Assembly: GCA_047617305.1 (NCBI GenBank) | Contig: JBLGCL010000057.1 | Span: 1 to 15,456, forward strand | Length of the DNA stretch: 15,456 bases | Reading direction: 5' to 3' | From: DATFIX01 sp047617305 | Lineage (GTDB): Archaea; Halobacteriota; Halobacteria; Halobacteriales; Natrialbaceae | In this document: piece by piece, positions 6,942 to 14,302 of the stretch | How the letters are laid out: each line of letters opens with the position of its first letter | Position numbering within the stretch: the first letter of the stretch is position 1 | Made by a program: the position numbers and the translations under genes | Notes under the pieces: model-generated | The model's input: the letters and a program-made list of their open reading frames with translations, nothing else | The model's database searches: none | What the model was told of the DNA's origin: nothing

Positions 6942-8794
6942 GTGCCCCCGGTCACGCCAGAGATCCTGTTCGTCTTCGGGCTCGTCGCACTCGCGCTGAT
7001 TCTGTTCGCCACGGAGCCGGTGCCGGTCGACGTCACGGCGATCGGGATCCTGGTGACGCTGCTCCTGGTCGACCCCGTGACCGCCGAACTGGCGGCTGCG
7101 GGGGCCCTCAGGGGCGGCCTGGACCTCCTCGCCGATCCGCTCGGCGACGGGCTGGCCGGGGTCGCCAGCAGCGCGCCCTGACGGTGCTGGCGATATTCGT
7201 CCTGAGCCGGGGGCCAGGAGACCGGCCTCATCCAGCGCCTCGGCCATCGGATCGCCGCCGTCACCGGCGAGAGCGAGAACCGACAGCTCGGCGCGACCAT
7301 CGGCCTCGTCGGCCCCATCTCGGGGTTCATCAACAATACCGCCGCGGTCGCCATCCTCCTCCCGATGGTGACGGACCTGGCCCACGAGGGGCGAACCTCG
7401 CCCTCGAAGTTGCTCATCCCGCTCTCCTTCGCCTCGATGTTCGGCGGGACGCTGACGCCGATCGGGACCTCGACGAACATTTGCGGCCGCCGTGGCGACC
7501 GACCTCGATCCGGCGGTCGGCGGCCAGTTCACGATGTTCGTGTTCACCCCGGTCGGGATCCTGATCAGCGTCGTCGGCGTGGCGTACTTCATGACGGTCG
7601 GCCGGCGATTGCTGCCCGAACGCATCAAAGGGGAGGATCTGACCCGGGAGTTCGAGATGGCCGACTACCTCACCGAAGTCGTCGTCCGGGAAGCCTCCCC
7701 GCTGATCGGCCGGACGGTCGAGGAGGGGTTGCGGGAGACGGAGTTCGACGTCGACCTCCTGCAACTGGTCCGGGGCGGCGCGGTCTTCCTCGAACCGCTC
7801 GGCCCCAAGTCGATCCGGACTGGCGACGTCTTCGTCGTCAGGACCGACCGGGAGACCCTGGTGCAACTGCTCGTCGCGGAGGGACTCGACCTCGTGCCCG
7901 ACATCGAGGTCGACGAGGCGGAACTGCAGACGGCGAGCGAGCGTCAGAACCTGGTCGAGGTCGTCGTCGGGCCGGGGTCGTCGCTCGTCGGCGAGACGCC
8001 GCGATCGGCCGCGTTCCGTCAGCGCTACGACGCGATCGTCATCGCCATCCGCCGGGGACCGGAACTCGTCCGGAAGCGTCTCGCCGACGTCAGGCTCCGG
8101 GTCGGCGACACGCTGCTGGTCCAGGCCACCGCCGAGAACGTCGAGCGCCTGGACGCCCACCGGGATTTCGTCGTCGCCCAGGAGATCGAACGCACCGATT
8201 ACCGGACGTCGAAAGTGCCGGTCGCGGTCGGGATCGTCGCCGCCGTCGTCGGGGTCGCGCCGTTCACTGGCGTGCCGATCGTGACCGCGGCGCTGGCGGG
8301 AGCGCTGGCGATGGTCCTCACCGGGTGCTTGCGCCCGACCGAGGTTTACGAGTCCGTCCAGTGGGACGTGATCTTCCTGCTGGCGGGGGTCATCCCGTTC
8401 GGGACGGCCCTGCAACACACCGGGCGGCCGAACTGGTCGCCGACGGCCTGGTCGCCAGCGCGGGGACGCTCCTCCCGATCGCCGTCCTCGGACTCCTGTA
8501 CGTCGTCACGGCACTCCTGACGAACGTCATCAGCAACAACGCCAGCGTCGTGCTCATGGTCCCGGTGGCCTTCCAGGCCGCCTCGACCCTGGGCGCGAGC
8601 GTCTTCTCGTTCGTGCTGGCCGTGACCTTCGCCGCCTCGACCGCGTTTATGCCGCCCGTCGGCTACCGGGCGAACCGCTTCGTGTACGGCCCCGGTGGGT
8701 ACACGTTCCTGGACTACGTCCGTGACGGCGCCCCGTTGCAGGTGATCGTCGCCCTGGTGACGTCGACCGGTATCTGGGGGCTTTCGGCGTGTGA
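6942..8794 (+). pseudogene. Broken SLC13/DASS-type transporter with two RCK_C (TrkA-C) domains
   Basis: The pieces read as one roughly 620-residue membrane transporter split among frames. Frame starting GTG 6942 gives the first helices (ILFVFGLVALALILFATEPVPVD). A shift near 7177 gives TVLAIFVLSRG. A shift near 7213 gives QETGLIQRLGHRIAAVTG through GPISGFINNTAAVAILLPMV and GGTLTPIGTSTNI. A shift near 7482 gives the long middle part to about 8424, with two RCK_C domains (about 7660-7880 and 7945-8170). A shift near 8425 gives LLTNVISNNASVVLMVPVAF to GPGGY. A last shift in the GGGGG run at 8776-8780 would restore FGV and TGA at 8792-8794. No in-frame stop occurs between shifts. Family-conserved positions also look altered (GTLTP for GTLTL; PPVGYRANRFV where TPVGYQTNLFV is usual), which favours real decay. 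Intact relatives are thought to move anions such as dicarboxylates or sulfate across the membrane, but the substrate is unknown here. Confidence 0.88.
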
Positions 8795-8816
8795 CGGTCC
8801 GGGGACCGTGAACCCA

Positions 8817-9224
8817 CTAGCCGTCGATGACGGCCTCGACCGCCTCGACCACGGCCGTCACGTCGGCGTCGGGGGTGAACGAACAGTAAAAGCCCTCGTC
8901 ACCCGAGAGGACGCGAACGATGACGGTCGTGTCGGTGTGGGTCGTGAACGCCCGGGTCGAGCCGACGGCGGGGACCATGTCGTCGAACAGGTCGCGTTCG
9001 ATCAGGTCGAGACGGATGTAGGAGTGCACCCGATCGGTCACCTCGGCGACCGCCTCGCGCGAGCCGTAGCGCTCGACGAACTCGTCCGAGACGTACAGCA
9101 ACTGATGGGCGTCGGCCGTGAACGCGGCCGCGGCCAGGAGGTCGGCGTCCGTCTCGTCACGGGCGAACTCGACCACGGCCTCCGCGTCGTATCCCACCGG
9201 GTTCGAGTCGGTGACGTGCGGCAT
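8817..9224 (-). CDS. Small conserved-looking protein of unknown function
   Basis: A 135-residue, strongly acidic protein (ATG at 9222-9224, stop at 8817-8819). It looks like a compact alpha/beta domain. A helix (AEAVVEFARDETDADLLAAA) leads to HQLLYVSDEFVERYGSREAV, then a helix, then a stretch of beta strands (TTVIVRVLSGDEGFYCSFTP), and a final helix. No catalytic motif, signal peptide, membrane segment or metal site is evident. The overall pattern recalls small haloarchaeal domains of unknown function that carry LYVSD/VRDD-type strands, but I cannot name the family with confidence. It converges on the transporter pseudogene (22 bases between ends) and is divergent from the gene at 9327, sharing a 102-base promoter region. 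Base composition matches the surroundings. Clearly coding, function unknown. Confidence 0.78.
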   Translation of the reverse strand: MPHVTDSNPVGYDAEAVVEFARDETDADLLAAAAFTADAHQLLYVSDEFVERYGSREAVAEVTDRVHSYIRLDLIERDLFDDMVPAVGSTRAFTTHTDTTVIVRVLSGDEGFYCSFTPDADVTAVVEAVEAVIDG

Positions 9225-9326
9225 CGATCGGGAGTAAACGGAGGGACTCCAAAACGTTTCCGGTCGCTATAGCTAATAGTTTTAGAAGGGTTCAGGTTTT
9301 TCCCGCCGGCCCGAATATCGCCACGT
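9225..9326. promoter_or_regulatory. Divergent AT-rich promoter region between 9224(-) and 9327(+)
   Basis: This 102-base region is much richer in A and T than its surroundings. It holds CTATAGCTAATAG (9268-9280), a near-palindrome with CTAT/ATAG ends. It also holds GGTTTTTCC (about 9295-9303), 24-32 bases before the ATG at 9327 and probably that gene's TATA element. On the other strand GTTTTGG (9249-9256) lies near -28 of the ATG at 9224. Which protein might bind here is unknown. Confidence 0.5.
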
Positions 9327-9758
9327 ATGCCATCCGGACACGAACTCCTCGATCGCGTGGACGGACTGCTCCACGAGGACACGCAGGTACACGGCGGCGG
9401 CATCGACCTGTCGGTCACCGAGATGTACGCGGTGACCGAACCGGGACGAGTGGACTTCGGCGGCGGGGAACTCGACCCGGCCCAACTCACGTCGCACGAC
9501 CGCGTCCGGCGAAACGAGGACGACGACTACCAGTGGTGGCACCTGGACGGCGGCACGTACCTGCTGGAGTACAACGAGTCGCTGGCGACCGACGACCCGC
9601 TCGTCCTCCAACCGCGGGACGCGATGCTGGAGCGTGGGGCCACCCATCCGACGCTCCACGTGACGGAGCTGGGCAGGGTGCCCCTGACGGTCCCCGACGC
9701 CGGCGTCAAAATCAAGGAGAACGCGCGGGTGTCGACGCTGGTCGCGGAATCCGGTTGA
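9327..9758 (+). CDS. dCTP deaminase/dUTPase-fold protein, divergent
   Basis: A 143-residue protein with the overall layout of the trimeric dUTPase/dCTP-deaminase fold. It has a start helix (HELLDRVDGLL), the GGGIDLSVTEMY strand (residues 23-34, matching the family's G(x)DL element), the beta segment GGTYLLEYNESLATDD, and QPRDAMLERGATHPTLHVTE (95-114) where active enzymes have a PRSSL-type motif. The usual downstream D-x-G-(Y/F)-x-G element is not evident. The catalytic Ser of the PRSSL motif is replaced and the C-terminus ends at VSTLVAESG, so it may not hydrolyse or deaminate nucleotides. It could be a regulatory or structural paralogue. Start ATG at 9327 suits a leaderless transcript with the T-rich element near 9298. 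The fold assignment is moderately sure; activity is doubtful. Confidence 0.72.
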   Translation: MPSGHELLDRVDGLLHEDTQVHGGGIDLSVTEMYAVTEPGRVDFGGGELDPAQLTSHDRVRRNEDDDYQWWHLDGGTYLLEYNESLATDDPLVLQPRDAMLERGATHPTLHVTELGRVPLTVPDAGVKIKENARVSTLVAESG

Positions 9759-9788
9759 TGTCGCCTCGCGGCCCCACCGACGCCGTCG

Positions 9789-10262
9789 TTAGTCCGGCAG
9801 GTAGCGCACGTTCACGAACCCCTCGCCGGTCCGGACCTCGACCCTGACGGCCCCGAGTCGGGCCGCGCGAGCGACGGTTCCCTCGTCCTCGAGAACGTCC
9901 CTGGCCGCCTCGTCGGCTTCGCCCTCGGGAACGGTCACGACGTGGATCTCGCCCGACCCCTCCCGCTCCTCCCGGATCACCTCACCGGGCGGTTCGCCCG
10001 CGGCAAGCTTTTCGGCCTGCCTGGTCGGCGAGAGGTCGCTGTCGATCACCTCGATCGTCCGACGCCCCTCGGTCTCGACGAGTTCCCACGTCACCTCCAT
10101 CGGCGGCACCGGCCGGATCGTCGCCGTCAGCACCTCGCCCGACTCGAGGGCGGGATCTGACTGCTCTGCCAGCGCGTGAATCTGCCCGGTCTCCACGTTC
10201 CGCAGGACCGCCGACTCCGCGTCCGTCTCGGTGACGAGGAACGTGCCCGTCGTCTCGCTCAT
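9789..10262 (-). CDS. Small acidic haloarchaeal protein (DUF5812 type)
   Basis: A 157-residue acidic protein (ATG at 10260-10262, stop at 9789-9791). The first half reads as beta strands of an OB- or SH3-like small barrel: TGTFLVTETDAESAVLRNVETGQIHAL, then GEVLTATIRPVPPMEVTWELVE. The second half has two helices (SPTRQAEKLAAGE and EADEAARDVLEDEG) and a final strand pair ending VRVEVRTGEGFVNVRYLPD. I recall this pattern from a haloarchaeal family labelled DUF5812. No catalytic motif, cysteine pair or membrane segment is present. It ends 30 bases after the stop of the deaminase-fold gene on the other strand. The zinc-ribbon gene at 10353-10499 lies 90 bases upstream on the same strand, so they could be co-transcribed. 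Its own promoter signal (CCTGAAATCC, near 10285-10294) is weak. Function is unknown. Confidence 0.8.
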   Translation of the reverse strand: MSETTGTFLVTETDAESAVLRNVETGQIHALAEQSDPALESGEVLTATIRPVPPMEVTWELVETEGRRTIEVIDSDLSPTRQAEKLAAGEPPGEVIREEREGSGEIHVVTVPEGEADEAARDVLEDEGTVARAARLGAVRVEVRTGEGFVNVRYLPD

Positions 10263-10352
10263 GGCCGGGCATACGATCCGCCCGGATTTCAGGACTTCGC
10301 GTCGGTCCGAGGGACCATCGAACGGGCCACGTGGCTTCGATCAACACGTCCT

Positions 10353-10499
10353 TCAGGATTCAATCCAGATCGTTTCGATATTACAGTTCGGACATTCACG
10401 TAACGTCTCTAGCGGTCCGTCGCTGGAGGGCACGTCTTCGTCACTCACCCTTGCGATCGCTGTTTCACCACAGATCACACACTCGAACTCGACCTTCAC
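10353..10499 (-). CDS. 48-residue zinc-ribbon microprotein
   Basis: A short gene with GTG start at 10497-10499 and TGA at 10353-10355. The protein opens MKVEFECVICGE and closes RECPNCNIETIWIES. Its four cysteines, Cys7/Cys10 and Cys36/Cys39, form two CxxC knuckles 25 residues apart, the classic zinc-ribbon layout. An in-frame TAG lies four codons upstream of the GTG, which fixes the start. On the minus strand an AAATATATTC element (10525-10534) sits about 30 bases before the GTG, so the gene has its own TATA box at leaderless spacing. GC is about 52 % by my count and third-position GC about 59 %, clearly lower than the neighbours, hinting at a different history or relaxed codon use. Haloarchaea encode many such small zinc-finger proteins, mostly of unknown role. 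Binding nucleic acid or a protein partner is an inference. Confidence 0.8.
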   Translation of the reverse strand: MKVEFECVICGETAIARVSDEDVPSSDGPLETLRECPNCNIETIWIES

Positions 10500-10524
10500 A
10501 GGTCGAATCTATGATCACAGGGGT

Positions 10525-10534
10525 GAATATATTT
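10525..10534 (-). promoter_or_regulatory. TATA box of the zinc-ribbon microprotein gene
   Basis: Minus-strand AAATATATTC, the best TATA-like match in this part of the window, centred about 30 bases before the GTG at 10499. It supports transcription of a gene that is otherwise easy to overlook and a transcript with little or no leader. Confidence 0.65.
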
Positions 10535-10601
10535 GACTCATCCGGTTTTATTCCGAAATAATCGGGTTGGAAAATCCTTGTGTGAACTCGTCTATGGCAG
10601 C

Positions 10602-11198
10602 TTAGTCCGTCCCGCCGTCCGCATCCGCCTCACCCGGGTCTGTCCCAGCCGTCACGAACCGGTAGAGAACCAGGATGGCCGCCGCGGCGACCGCTATCGG
10701 GATCAGGCCCGCCCACTGTGGCAGACCGTACAGGAATTCGACGGCCGGGCCCAGGGTGCCACCCGTCGGTTCCTGCGCGCTGGGCGGCACGCTGATGACG
10801 AGCGCCGCGTACAGCGACGCGAGAAAGGCGTAGCCGACGGTGCCCATCGCCCCGTCGTAGCCCCGCGTGGCGAACCCGAAGCGATGCCAGCGGGCGACGG
10901 CCAGGACGGGGGCGAGAAGAGGGACGACGACCGCGAGCGCAACGACGATGAAGAACGCCTGCGTGAGCGACACGGTGCCGCTCGTGGGGACGCTCGTCTC
11001 GCCGAGGAGGTCGATCACGCCGAAGAGGAACACCAGGCCGGCGAGGACGGCAGCCAGTCCCCCGACGATCGCGTAGGAACGAAACAGCCACGAGTGGCTC
11101 GATCTGATCGCGTAGGGGAACGCACCGAAGAGGCCGCCGTAGGCGTCGTCGTCCGTCTGTGCCGCGTCATCGTCCACCGGTCGAACGTCGTCGGCCAT
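10602..11198 (-). CDS. Four-helix integral membrane protein, unknown function
   Basis: A 198-residue membrane protein. After an acidic cytosolic N-terminus of about 35 residues it shows four hydrophobic segments, at roughly 42-64, 80-104, 118-138 and 161-182, and ends with a short Asp/Gly-rich tail. A positively charged loop (VARWHRFGFATRGYDG) between helices 2 and 3 is likely cytosolic, consistent with both termini inside. I do not recognise the family and see no transport or catalytic signature. The ATG at 11196-11198 lies only 9 bases after the stop codon of the GTPBP1-type GTPase gene (11208-12809), with no room for a promoter, so the two are almost certainly one transcript. That linkage hints at a shared process, perhaps membrane protein quality control or translation at the membrane, but this is inference. 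Confidence 0.85.
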   Translation of the reverse strand: MADDVRPVDDDAAQTDDDAYGGLFGAFPYAIRSSHSWLFRSYAIVGGLAAVLAGLVFLFGVIDLLGETSVPTSGTVSLTQAFFIVVALAVVVPLLAPVLAVARWHRFGFATRGYDGAMGTVGYAFLASLYAALVISVPPSAQEPTGGTLGPAVEFLYGLPQWAGLIPIAVAAAAILVLYRFVTAGTDPGEADADGGTD

Positions 11199-11207
11199 CG
11201 GTCGGGG

Positions 11208-12809
11208 TCACTCCGAGACGACGTCCGTGACGGTCCCGACGCCCTTGGAACGCCCCTCGCGGAAGACGAACCGCTGGCCCTCTTCGATCAGGTACGGCCG
11301 GAACTTGAAGCGGATCCGCGCCGTGCCCGTGTCGCCCGGCAGGAGCTGGCCCTCGTCGGGGTAGAAGGCGGCCGCCTCGCTGATCGTCTCGAGGTGGACG
11401 ACCGGCTCGTAGCCGTCGCCGATCCTGGTCGGGTGGTTCAGGACCATCACCTCGGCGTCGAACTCCCGGACGGGGGTCGGGTCGGACTCCCGCGGAACGA
11501 GGACCATCCCGCGTTCGATCTCGCGCTCCTCGATCCCCTTGAGCGCGATGCCGACGATCCGGCCGGCCTTGGCCCGGTCCACGCGGTGGTAGTGCATCTC
11601 GATCGAGCGCACCTCGACCTCCCGGAACGACCCGTCGGCGGTCGGCCCGATCAGGAGTTCGTCGCCCGCCTCGACCTCGCCGGACATGACGGTCCCCGAG
11701 GCGACGGCGCCGACGCCCGTGACCGAGTACGTCCGGTCGATGTACATGCGGAAGTCGCCCTCGACGCCGGCGGTCTTGGGGAGTTGCTGGAACAGGTCGT
11801 CGAGGGTATCGAGGCCGTCCATCGTGACGGCGCTGGTGGTGAGGACCGGGACGACGGTCTCGCCGATCTCCTCGACCGCCGTGGTCACGCCGTGGCGGTC
11901 GACCCGCAGGGGCGTCCGCCCGACCTCCCGGAGGAGCCCCTCGACCTCGCGTTCGACCTCGGCGACGCGCTCGTCGGCGACGAGGTCGGCCTTGGTGACC
12001 GCGACGATGGTCGGGAGGTCCGTCGCCAGGAGGACGCCCAGGTGCTCGCGGGTCGTCTTCGTCGGCCCGTCGTCGGCCGCCACCGTGAGCAGGCCGTAGT
12101 CGAGCTTCTGGCCGACGAGCCCCCGGATCGTCGTCCGGAGCCAGGGCTCGTGGCCGACCGTGTCGACGAACGAGACGAGGCGGTCCGCCTCCTCGACGAT
12201 CCGGGCGCGATCGGACTTCCGGTGGGGATTGTCCATCCGGACGGCCCCCTCGTCGTCGAACCCGTACACGCCGTAGGAGAGGTCCGCCGAGAGGCCGCGC
12301 TCGACCTCGTGGGGCTGGACGTCGAGGTAGCCCCGCGTGCCGCCCTCGCCGTCGTCGGGCTGGCCGGTCACCAGCGACCCAACGAGCGTGCTCTTCCCGT
12401 GATCGACGTGGCCCGCCGTTCCCACGACGATGTGCTCGTCGTCGGTCTCGAGGACGGCACCCTCCTTGATCGTCGCCACGCCGACGATGCCGTTCTCGCC
12501 GGCGCCCCAGGTTTCCACCTCCTCGATGTGAGCCCCGGCCTCCTCGGCGAGCAGGCTGAGGACGTCCATGGTCTCGGAGAAGGCGTCGGGGTCGATGCCG
12601 GCGATCCCGCCGTCGTCGGTCACGCCGACCACGTAGGTCGCCTCCCCGTCGCCGGAGAGGACGCGATGGCGGAGTTGTGCGGCCAGACTTTCGAGGCGAC
12701 CGTCGGCGAGGTGGACCTCCCGGGTCAGTCGTTCCTTGAATTCGACGTTTCCCCCTTCCTCCTCGCCGCGTTCCAGGGCCCGCTCGAGCGCGGCCCGGTC
12801 AGCGCTCAT
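11208..12809 (-). CDS. GTPBP1-family translational GTPase
   Basis: A 533-residue GTPase of the EF-Tu superfamily, GTPBP1/GTPBP2 branch. Residues 1-125 are the extra N-terminal domain of this branch (NVEFKERL, then TYVVGVTDDGGIAGID). The G domain follows with G1 GHVDHGKST (133-141), a G2 region at about 171-180 (RGLSADLSYG), G3 DTVGHE (216-221) and G4 TKAD (272-275). Domains 2 and 3, EF-Tu-like beta barrels, fill the rest and end at VGTVTDVVSE. Eukaryotic GTPBP1 proteins bind aminoacyl-tRNA and are linked to translation and mRNA turnover. The archaeal role is not established. The start ATG at 12807-12809 is backed by a CTTTTAGCG element 27 bases upstream (12832-12840). The gene leads a two-gene unit with the membrane protein at 10602-11198. 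Confidence 0.93.
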   Translation of the reverse strand: MSADRAALERALERGEEEGGNVEFKERLTREVHLADGRLESLAAQLRHRVLSGDGEATYVVGVTDDGGIAGIDPDAFSETMDVLSLLAEEAGAHIEEVETWGAGENGIVGVATIKEGAVLETDDEHIVVGTAGHVDHGKSTLVGSLVTGQPDDGEGGTRGYLDVQPHEVERGLSADLSYGVYGFDDEGAVRMDNPHRKSDRARIVEEADRLVSFVDTVGHEPWLRTTIRGLVGQKLDYGLLTVAADDGPTKTTREHLGVLLATDLPTIVAVTKADLVADERVAEVEREVEGLLREVGRTPLRVDRHGVTTAVEEIGETVVPVLTTSAVTMDGLDTLDDLFQQLPKTAGVEGDFRMYIDRTYSVTGVGAVASGTVMSGEVEAGDELLIGPTADGSFREVEVRSIEMHYHRVDRAKAGRIVGIALKGIEEREIERGMVLVPRESDPTPVREFDAEVMVLNHPTRIGDGYEPVVHLETISEAAAFYPDEGQLLPGDTGTARIRFKFRPYLIEEGQRFVFREGRSKGVGTVTDVVSE

Positions 12810-12831
12810 ACGCGCGGGTAGGGGACGGTTT

Positions 12832-12840
12832 CGCTAAAAG
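12832..12840 (-). promoter_or_regulatory. TATA-like element of the GTPBP1 gene
   Basis: Minus-strand CTTTTAGCG, centred about 27 bases before the ATG at 12809, the spacing expected when transcription begins at the start codon. It would drive both the GTPase and the membrane protein downstream. Confidence 0.6.
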
Positions 12841-13038
12841 CCTTCCCGTTCGGTGTTCGGTGGGGCATGGCAGGACCGAGCCGAGCGTCGGCCGCCGACG
12901 AACTCGGGACAGTGTCCGATGACTCGCCTTCACCGTTGCCGAACCGTCGTTCCGCTGGCCCGGTCGGAGTCAGTAGCGCGGGACTGCAAACCGGACCGGT
13001 ATCGATCGCGACGACTACCGGGCCCAGCTCACGGCACC

Positions 13039-13045
13039 TTTATGG
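13039..13045 (+). promoter_or_regulatory. TATA-like element of the right-end regulator
   Basis: TTTATGG within a GC-rich stretch, centred 27 bases before the second ATG (13069) and 21 before the first (13063) of the regulator gene. The spacing favours 13069 as the real, leaderless start. The remaining 190 or so bases back to 12841 show no gene and no clear motif. Confidence 0.6.
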
Positions 13046-13062
13046 AATGATACACGCTACCA

Positions 13063-14037
13063 ATGAACATGACCGAAACCCGCTTGACCCCGGAACTCGA
13101 ACTGGACGGACTGTCCCCGGACGAGGTGTTCGCGGTCCTGGGAGACGAAACGCGTCTGAAGATCGTTCGAGAACTGTGGCGGGCCGAAGCCCTCCACGAA
13201 TACGACGACCTCGACGATAGCACGACGACGATTCCGTTCACCGACCTTCGTCATCGCGTCGACGTCGACGACAACGGTCAGTTCAATTACCACCTCTCGA
13301 GGCTCACGCCACACTTCGTTCGACAGACGGAGGAGGGATACCACCTGAGCGGGGCGGGGAAGAAAATCGCGAGAATGGTGATCGCCGTCTCCGGCGAACG
13401 GAGCCCCGACGTTTCCGACCAGGTGACGACGGACTGTCCGGTGTGTGGCGCCCCGATAACCGCGACGTACGAGGATCAGTGGCTCCGATTCACCTGCACG
13501 GAGTGCCTGGGACTGTTCGGCGATGCGGCTCCCGAGGGAACGATCCTGAACTCGTTGTTTCCGCCGGCAGGGGCCACCGACCGGTCGCCGGACGAACTGC
13601 TCACCACCGGGCTCTACAGGTGCATGTTGGATCTGACGTACATGATGCAAGGGATCTGTCGCGAATGTGCGGGGTCCGTCGAGGGCTCGATTGCCGTGTG
13701 TGACGACCACGACGTCGGTCCTGGAGAGCACTGCGAGTCCTGTGGAACGCCCTTCCAGGCCTGGGGCGAATTGCGGTGCGCCACCTGTCGGTTCGCCAAG
13801 CGACTCCCCGTCGAACTGTGTATCATGGGATCAGCCCCCGTGATTGGCTTCCTCTACGACAAACGGGTCGACGTCCTCGCTCCGACGCTCTCCGAGATCG
13901 TCGACGTACTCCACACACGGATCGAGACCACGGTCAGCTCCGATCCAGTGCGAGTGACGGCCACCATCCGATCGGACGACGAAGAACTGACGCTGACGCT
14001 CGACGACGAGCTGTCGGTCGTCGACGTCCCCTCCTGA
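13063..14037 (+). CDS. ArsR-type winged-helix regulator with multiple CxxC pairs (paralogue of the left-end gene)
   Basis: A 324-residue predicted regulator in the same family as the gene at 264-1151. The winged-helix domain (residues about 20-110) shows GDETRLKIVREL, IPFTDLRHRVDV, and NGQFNYHLSRL, then the wing EEGYHLSGAGKKI. Between the first helices it carries an extra acidic insert (EALHEYDDLDDSTTT) missing from the paralogue. The C-terminal half has five CxxC pairs (Cys125/128, 145/148, 199/202, 224/227 and 239/242), so at least two zinc sites are likely. The last 60 residues form a beta-rich acidic domain (RVTATIRSDDEELTLTLDDE) matching the end of the paralogue. ATG at 13063 and ATG at 13069 are in the same frame; TATA spacing favours 13069. 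No nearby operon suggests a target. The signal sensed is unknown. Confidence 0.88.
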   Translation: MNMTETRLTPELELDGLSPDEVFAVLGDETRLKIVRELWRAEALHEYDDLDDSTTTIPFTDLRHRVDVDDNGQFNYHLSRLTPHFVRQTEEGYHLSGAGKKIARMVIAVSGERSPDVSDQVTTDCPVCGAPITATYEDQWLRFTCTECLGLFGDAAPEGTILNSLFPPAGATDRSPDELLTTGLYRCMLDLTYMMQGICRECAGSVEGSIAVCDDHDVGPGEHCESCGTPFQAWGELRCATCRFAKRLPVELCIMGSAPVIGFLYDKRVDVLAPTLSEIVDVLHTRIETTVSSDPVRVTATIRSDDEELTLTLDDELSVVDVPS

Positions 14038-14128
14038 TTCGTGTCGACTGCCGGAGTATTTCGCGGGTGCTTCACCGACCCATCGGTCACCGACCGCTAT
14101 CCAACACAACGCGACTGGCGTCCTGGTG

Positions 14129-14187
14129 CGACTCGAACGGGAACGCGCCGGGTCAGCCCCCGAGTAGTGACCAATGGTTTCGAGTCG
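14129..14187. repeat. 9-base inverted repeat in a 265-base intergenic gap
   Basis: CGACTCGAA (14129-14137) and TTCGAGTCG (14179-14187) are perfect inverted arms 41 bases apart. The gap between the regulator and the J-domain gene (14038-14302) holds no convincing gene. The arms resemble part of a tRNA T-loop, but no cloverleaf can be drawn. The repeat may be chance in DNA rich in TCGA. Confidence 0.3.
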
Positions 14188-14302
14188 TCCGCAGGGAAGC
14201 GGTCCGGGAGATACGGACTACCGACCCCGCCAGGAAAAGGAGCAGAGTTCCGTTACGGCTGGCGATCGCCTGGAACGTCGCCACCACTCGACCGGATCTC
14301 GG

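Noticed and set aside
7365..9272. 635-codon plus-strand frame as a single gene
   Set aside because: Only its first 40 or so codons and the part from about 8427 to 8780 read as transporter. The middle is out of frame, and the end is antisense to the gene at 8817-9224.
10533..12821. 762-codon open frame on the plus strand
   Set aside because: It is antisense to the GTPBP1 gene and the membrane protein gene and shows no domain; both opposing genes have clear features.
12867..13220. 117-codon plus-strand frame before the right-end regulator
   Set aside because: It runs out of frame into the regulator gene, is not acidic, and its Pro/Ser/Arg-rich translation looks like an off-frame reading.
14121..14150. 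tRNA-like T-loop core on the minus strand (GTTCGAGTC)
   Set aside because: Only two of the five T-stem pairs form, and no acceptor, D or anticodon arms can be drawn around it.
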